Source: Paraescarpia echinospica (taxonomy: Eukaryota > Annelida > Polychaeta > Sabellida > Siboglinidae). From it: a DNA stretch of 64,000 nt. The translations under genes and the position numbers were made by a program. The stretch spans positions 26,012,032-26,076,031 of the forward strand of contig CM034539.1 in the NCBI GenBank assembly GCA_020002185.1. The letters are read 5' to 3'. Shown here piece after piece: positions 62,090 to 64,000 of the stretch. The notes beneath the pieces are model-generated. The model did not search any database, was not told the DNA's origin, and saw nothing but the letters and a program-made list of their open reading frames with translations. Numbering within the stretch: position 1 is the stretch's first letter; every line of letters begins with the position of its first letter.

Positions 62090-62645
62090 GTGCACTGTGG
62101 TAAAGTATTGTGAATGTTGCAATACCAACGCTGTGTTGTATGTAATGTGTGTGTGAAGTGTTATACAATGTCTGCTGTTTTGTTTTATGTACACACTGCG
62201 TTGTACAACATCCACACGTTGTTTAGTGCATTGAACACTATCCACCCTATTGTGGTAAATGCCACAATGTGTGGAGTGTCTGTACACAACATCCACACTA
62301 CTGTGGTACATGCCACATAAAGTGTTGCGTCATACAATATCTACACCACATCCACAATGTTACGGCACATGTCACATGATGTGCCCTGTAATATCCACAC
62401 TACTGCAGTACACGCCACAATGCATGACACGTAATATCCACAATACGTGCCATGGTGGATGGCGTGTCTATGTCACACATTGCCTGCACTGCTGTGGTAT
62501 ACACACCATTGATTGTTGTGTCATACAATATCCACACTGCTGTGGTACATACCACACTGTGTTTTGTTATACAATGTCCATACTACTGCGGTACACACCA
62601 CCACGTGTGAAGTGTTATACTGTATCCGCGGCGTTGTGGCATGCT
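62090..62645. repeat. Degenerate satellite, ~60 bp unit
   Basis: About nine diverged units around ATCCACACTGCTGTGGTACA followed by TGCCACA and GTGTCATACAAT. Unit contains the inverted pair CCACA...TGTGG. Strand-alternating open frames here are chance. Confidence 0.75.
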
Positions 62646-62654
62646 CTATGGGTA

Positions 62655-62910
62655 TCCATTGTGTGTGACCTTTGAATCGGGCTGCAGCTCGCTGGACCAA
62701 ACAGATCGTCTTCCTGCAAAAAGATCCACCACTGTTTATGGTCGTGTACTTGTTTATACAGCTGAACTAAGACAATGTGGAGTGAATGAAATTGTCCAAG
62801 CTTCAAAACGTCGGCAAGAGGAATTGAACCGGGAATCTCTCAACTGAGTATCCTATGTTTTAACTAATGCTTTTGCACAAGCATTACACTAGCCATTATG
62901 AGCAATACTG
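62655..62910 (-). mobile_element. tRNA-derived SINE
   Basis: Minus strand: B-box GGTTCAATTCCTC, body GCTTGGACAATTTCATTCAC and TTAGTTCAGCTGTATAAAC, as in the other SINEs. Sits between the two satellite arrays. Confidence 0.75.
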
Positions 62911-63008
62911 ATGACCCAGTGCTGGGTTTTCTTGTGTGTATATATCATTGGACAAGTACTTTATATCGGTTTACTGAAAACAAAACTAATGTAGTATCCT
63001 TTATAGAA

Positions 63009-64000
63009 TACAGATATGGTTATGAGTCACAATGAGCAATGCCATACATTGCAAGGTAAACAATCCACAGTACAGATATGGTTACGAGTCACACTCACAA
63101 TGAGCAATGCCATACATTGCAAGGTAAACAATCCACAGTACAGATATGGTTACGAGTCATTCACAATGAGCAATGCCACACATTGCAAGGTAAACAATCC
63201 ACAGTACAGATATGGTTACGAGTCACACTCACAATGAGCAATGCCATACATTGCAAGGTAAACAATCCACAGTACAGATATGGTTACGAGTCACACTCAC
63301 AATGAGCAATGCCATACATTGCAAGGTAAACAATCCACAGTACAGATATGGTTACGAGTCACACTCACAATGAGCAATGCCATACATTGCAAGGTAAACA
63401 ATCCACAGTACAGATATGGTTACGAGTCACACTCACAATGAGCAATGCCATACATTGCAAGGTAAACAATCCACAGTACAGATATGGTTACGAGTCACAC
63501 TCACAATGAGCAATGCCATACATTGCAAGGTAAACAATCCACAGTACAGATATGGTTACGAGTCACATTCACAATGAGCAATGCCATACATTGCAAGGTA
63601 AACAATCCACAGTACAGATATGGTTACGAGTCACACTCACAATGAGCAATGCCATACATTGCAAGGTAAACAATCCACAGTACAGATATGGTTACGAGTC
63701 ACACTCACAATGAGCAATGCCATACATTGCAAGGTAAACAATCCACAGTACAGATATGGTTACGAGTCACACTCACAATGCCATACATTGCAAGGTAAAC
63801 AATCCACAGTACAGATATGGTTACGAGTCACTCACAATGAGCAATCACACATTGCACAATCCACAGTACAGCAACACTGCCCATACATTGCAAGGTAAAC
63901 AATCCACAGTACAGATATGGTTACGAGTCACACAATGAGCAATGCCATACATTGCAAGGTAAACAATCCACAGTACAGATATGGTTACGAGTCACATTCA
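63009..64000. repeat. Satellite, 68 bp unit, about 14 copies, open at right edge
   Basis: Near-identical head-to-tail units (ACAGATATGGTTACGAGTCA then CACTCACAATGAGCAATGCC, ATACATTGCAAGGTAAAC and AATCCACAGT). Two units near 63780-63890 are deleted or scrambled. Periodic frames in this array are not genes. Confidence 0.95.

Noticed and set aside
62114..62675. Plus and minus frames of 60-140 codons
   Set aside because: They follow the degenerate satellite period; no family resemblance.

Overview
The window is eukaryotic and intron-rich. It is AT-rich, dense in non-LTR retrotransposon remnants, tRNA-derived SINEs, microsatellites and satellites, and has GT/AG-spliced exons of animal extracellular domains. 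An invertebrate, most likely a lophotrochozoan and plausibly a mollusc, fits best: a tachylectin/fucolectin-type F5/8 domain joined to EGF and REJ-like domains, RTE- and CR1-like LINEs, and a SINE family with a shared core. The species cannot be named from the sequence alone.

Two host genes can be supported. The first fills the left half on the minus strand, from a start codon at 34406 past the left edge. Seventeen exons were read by eye from splice sites, open frame and intron phase. They encode a signal peptide, a fucolectin-type F5/8 domain, EGF-like exons, a REJ-like section and a helical region followed by a beta-rich segment that resembles a GAIN domain. This is the ectodomain of a polycystin-1/REJ-type membrane protein; the GPS site and membrane part would lie left of base 1. 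The second is a compact two-exon gene at 58395-59268 (plus) for a MOZART2 (MZT2) gamma-tubulin-complex protein.

The rest is mostly mobile or repetitive DNA. 1-1672: direct copies of a TAACGTGAGTGACG motif, followed by a 5'-truncated LINE (1673-3383). 9615-13790: a decayed CR1-like LINE in an intron, antisense to the host gene. 15580-16050: a ~190 bp tandem repeat. 23652-26099: a DNA transposon with 122 bp terminal inverted repeats and a broken protein with an SPDTDVLVL motif. 28583-28620: a Penelope-like hammerhead-type fold. 35916-38346: a second region of the dispersed motif with a 33 bp minisatellite inside. 43491-47910: several tandem and direct duplications plus an RTE endonuclease fragment. 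49498-50511: a ~1 kb palindrome with tRNA-like sequence in each arm, beside a P2X7-C-terminus-like fragment. 51659-53829: a decayed spliced DDE-transposase-like gene (minus). 55735-57030: an RTE reverse-transcriptase fragment. 62090-64000: two satellite arrays, the second (68 bp unit) running off the right edge.

No CRISPR, operon or other prokaryotic feature is present. Exon calls rest on phase consistency rather than transcript data; one junction in the large gene (6833 to 6142) does not match in phase.
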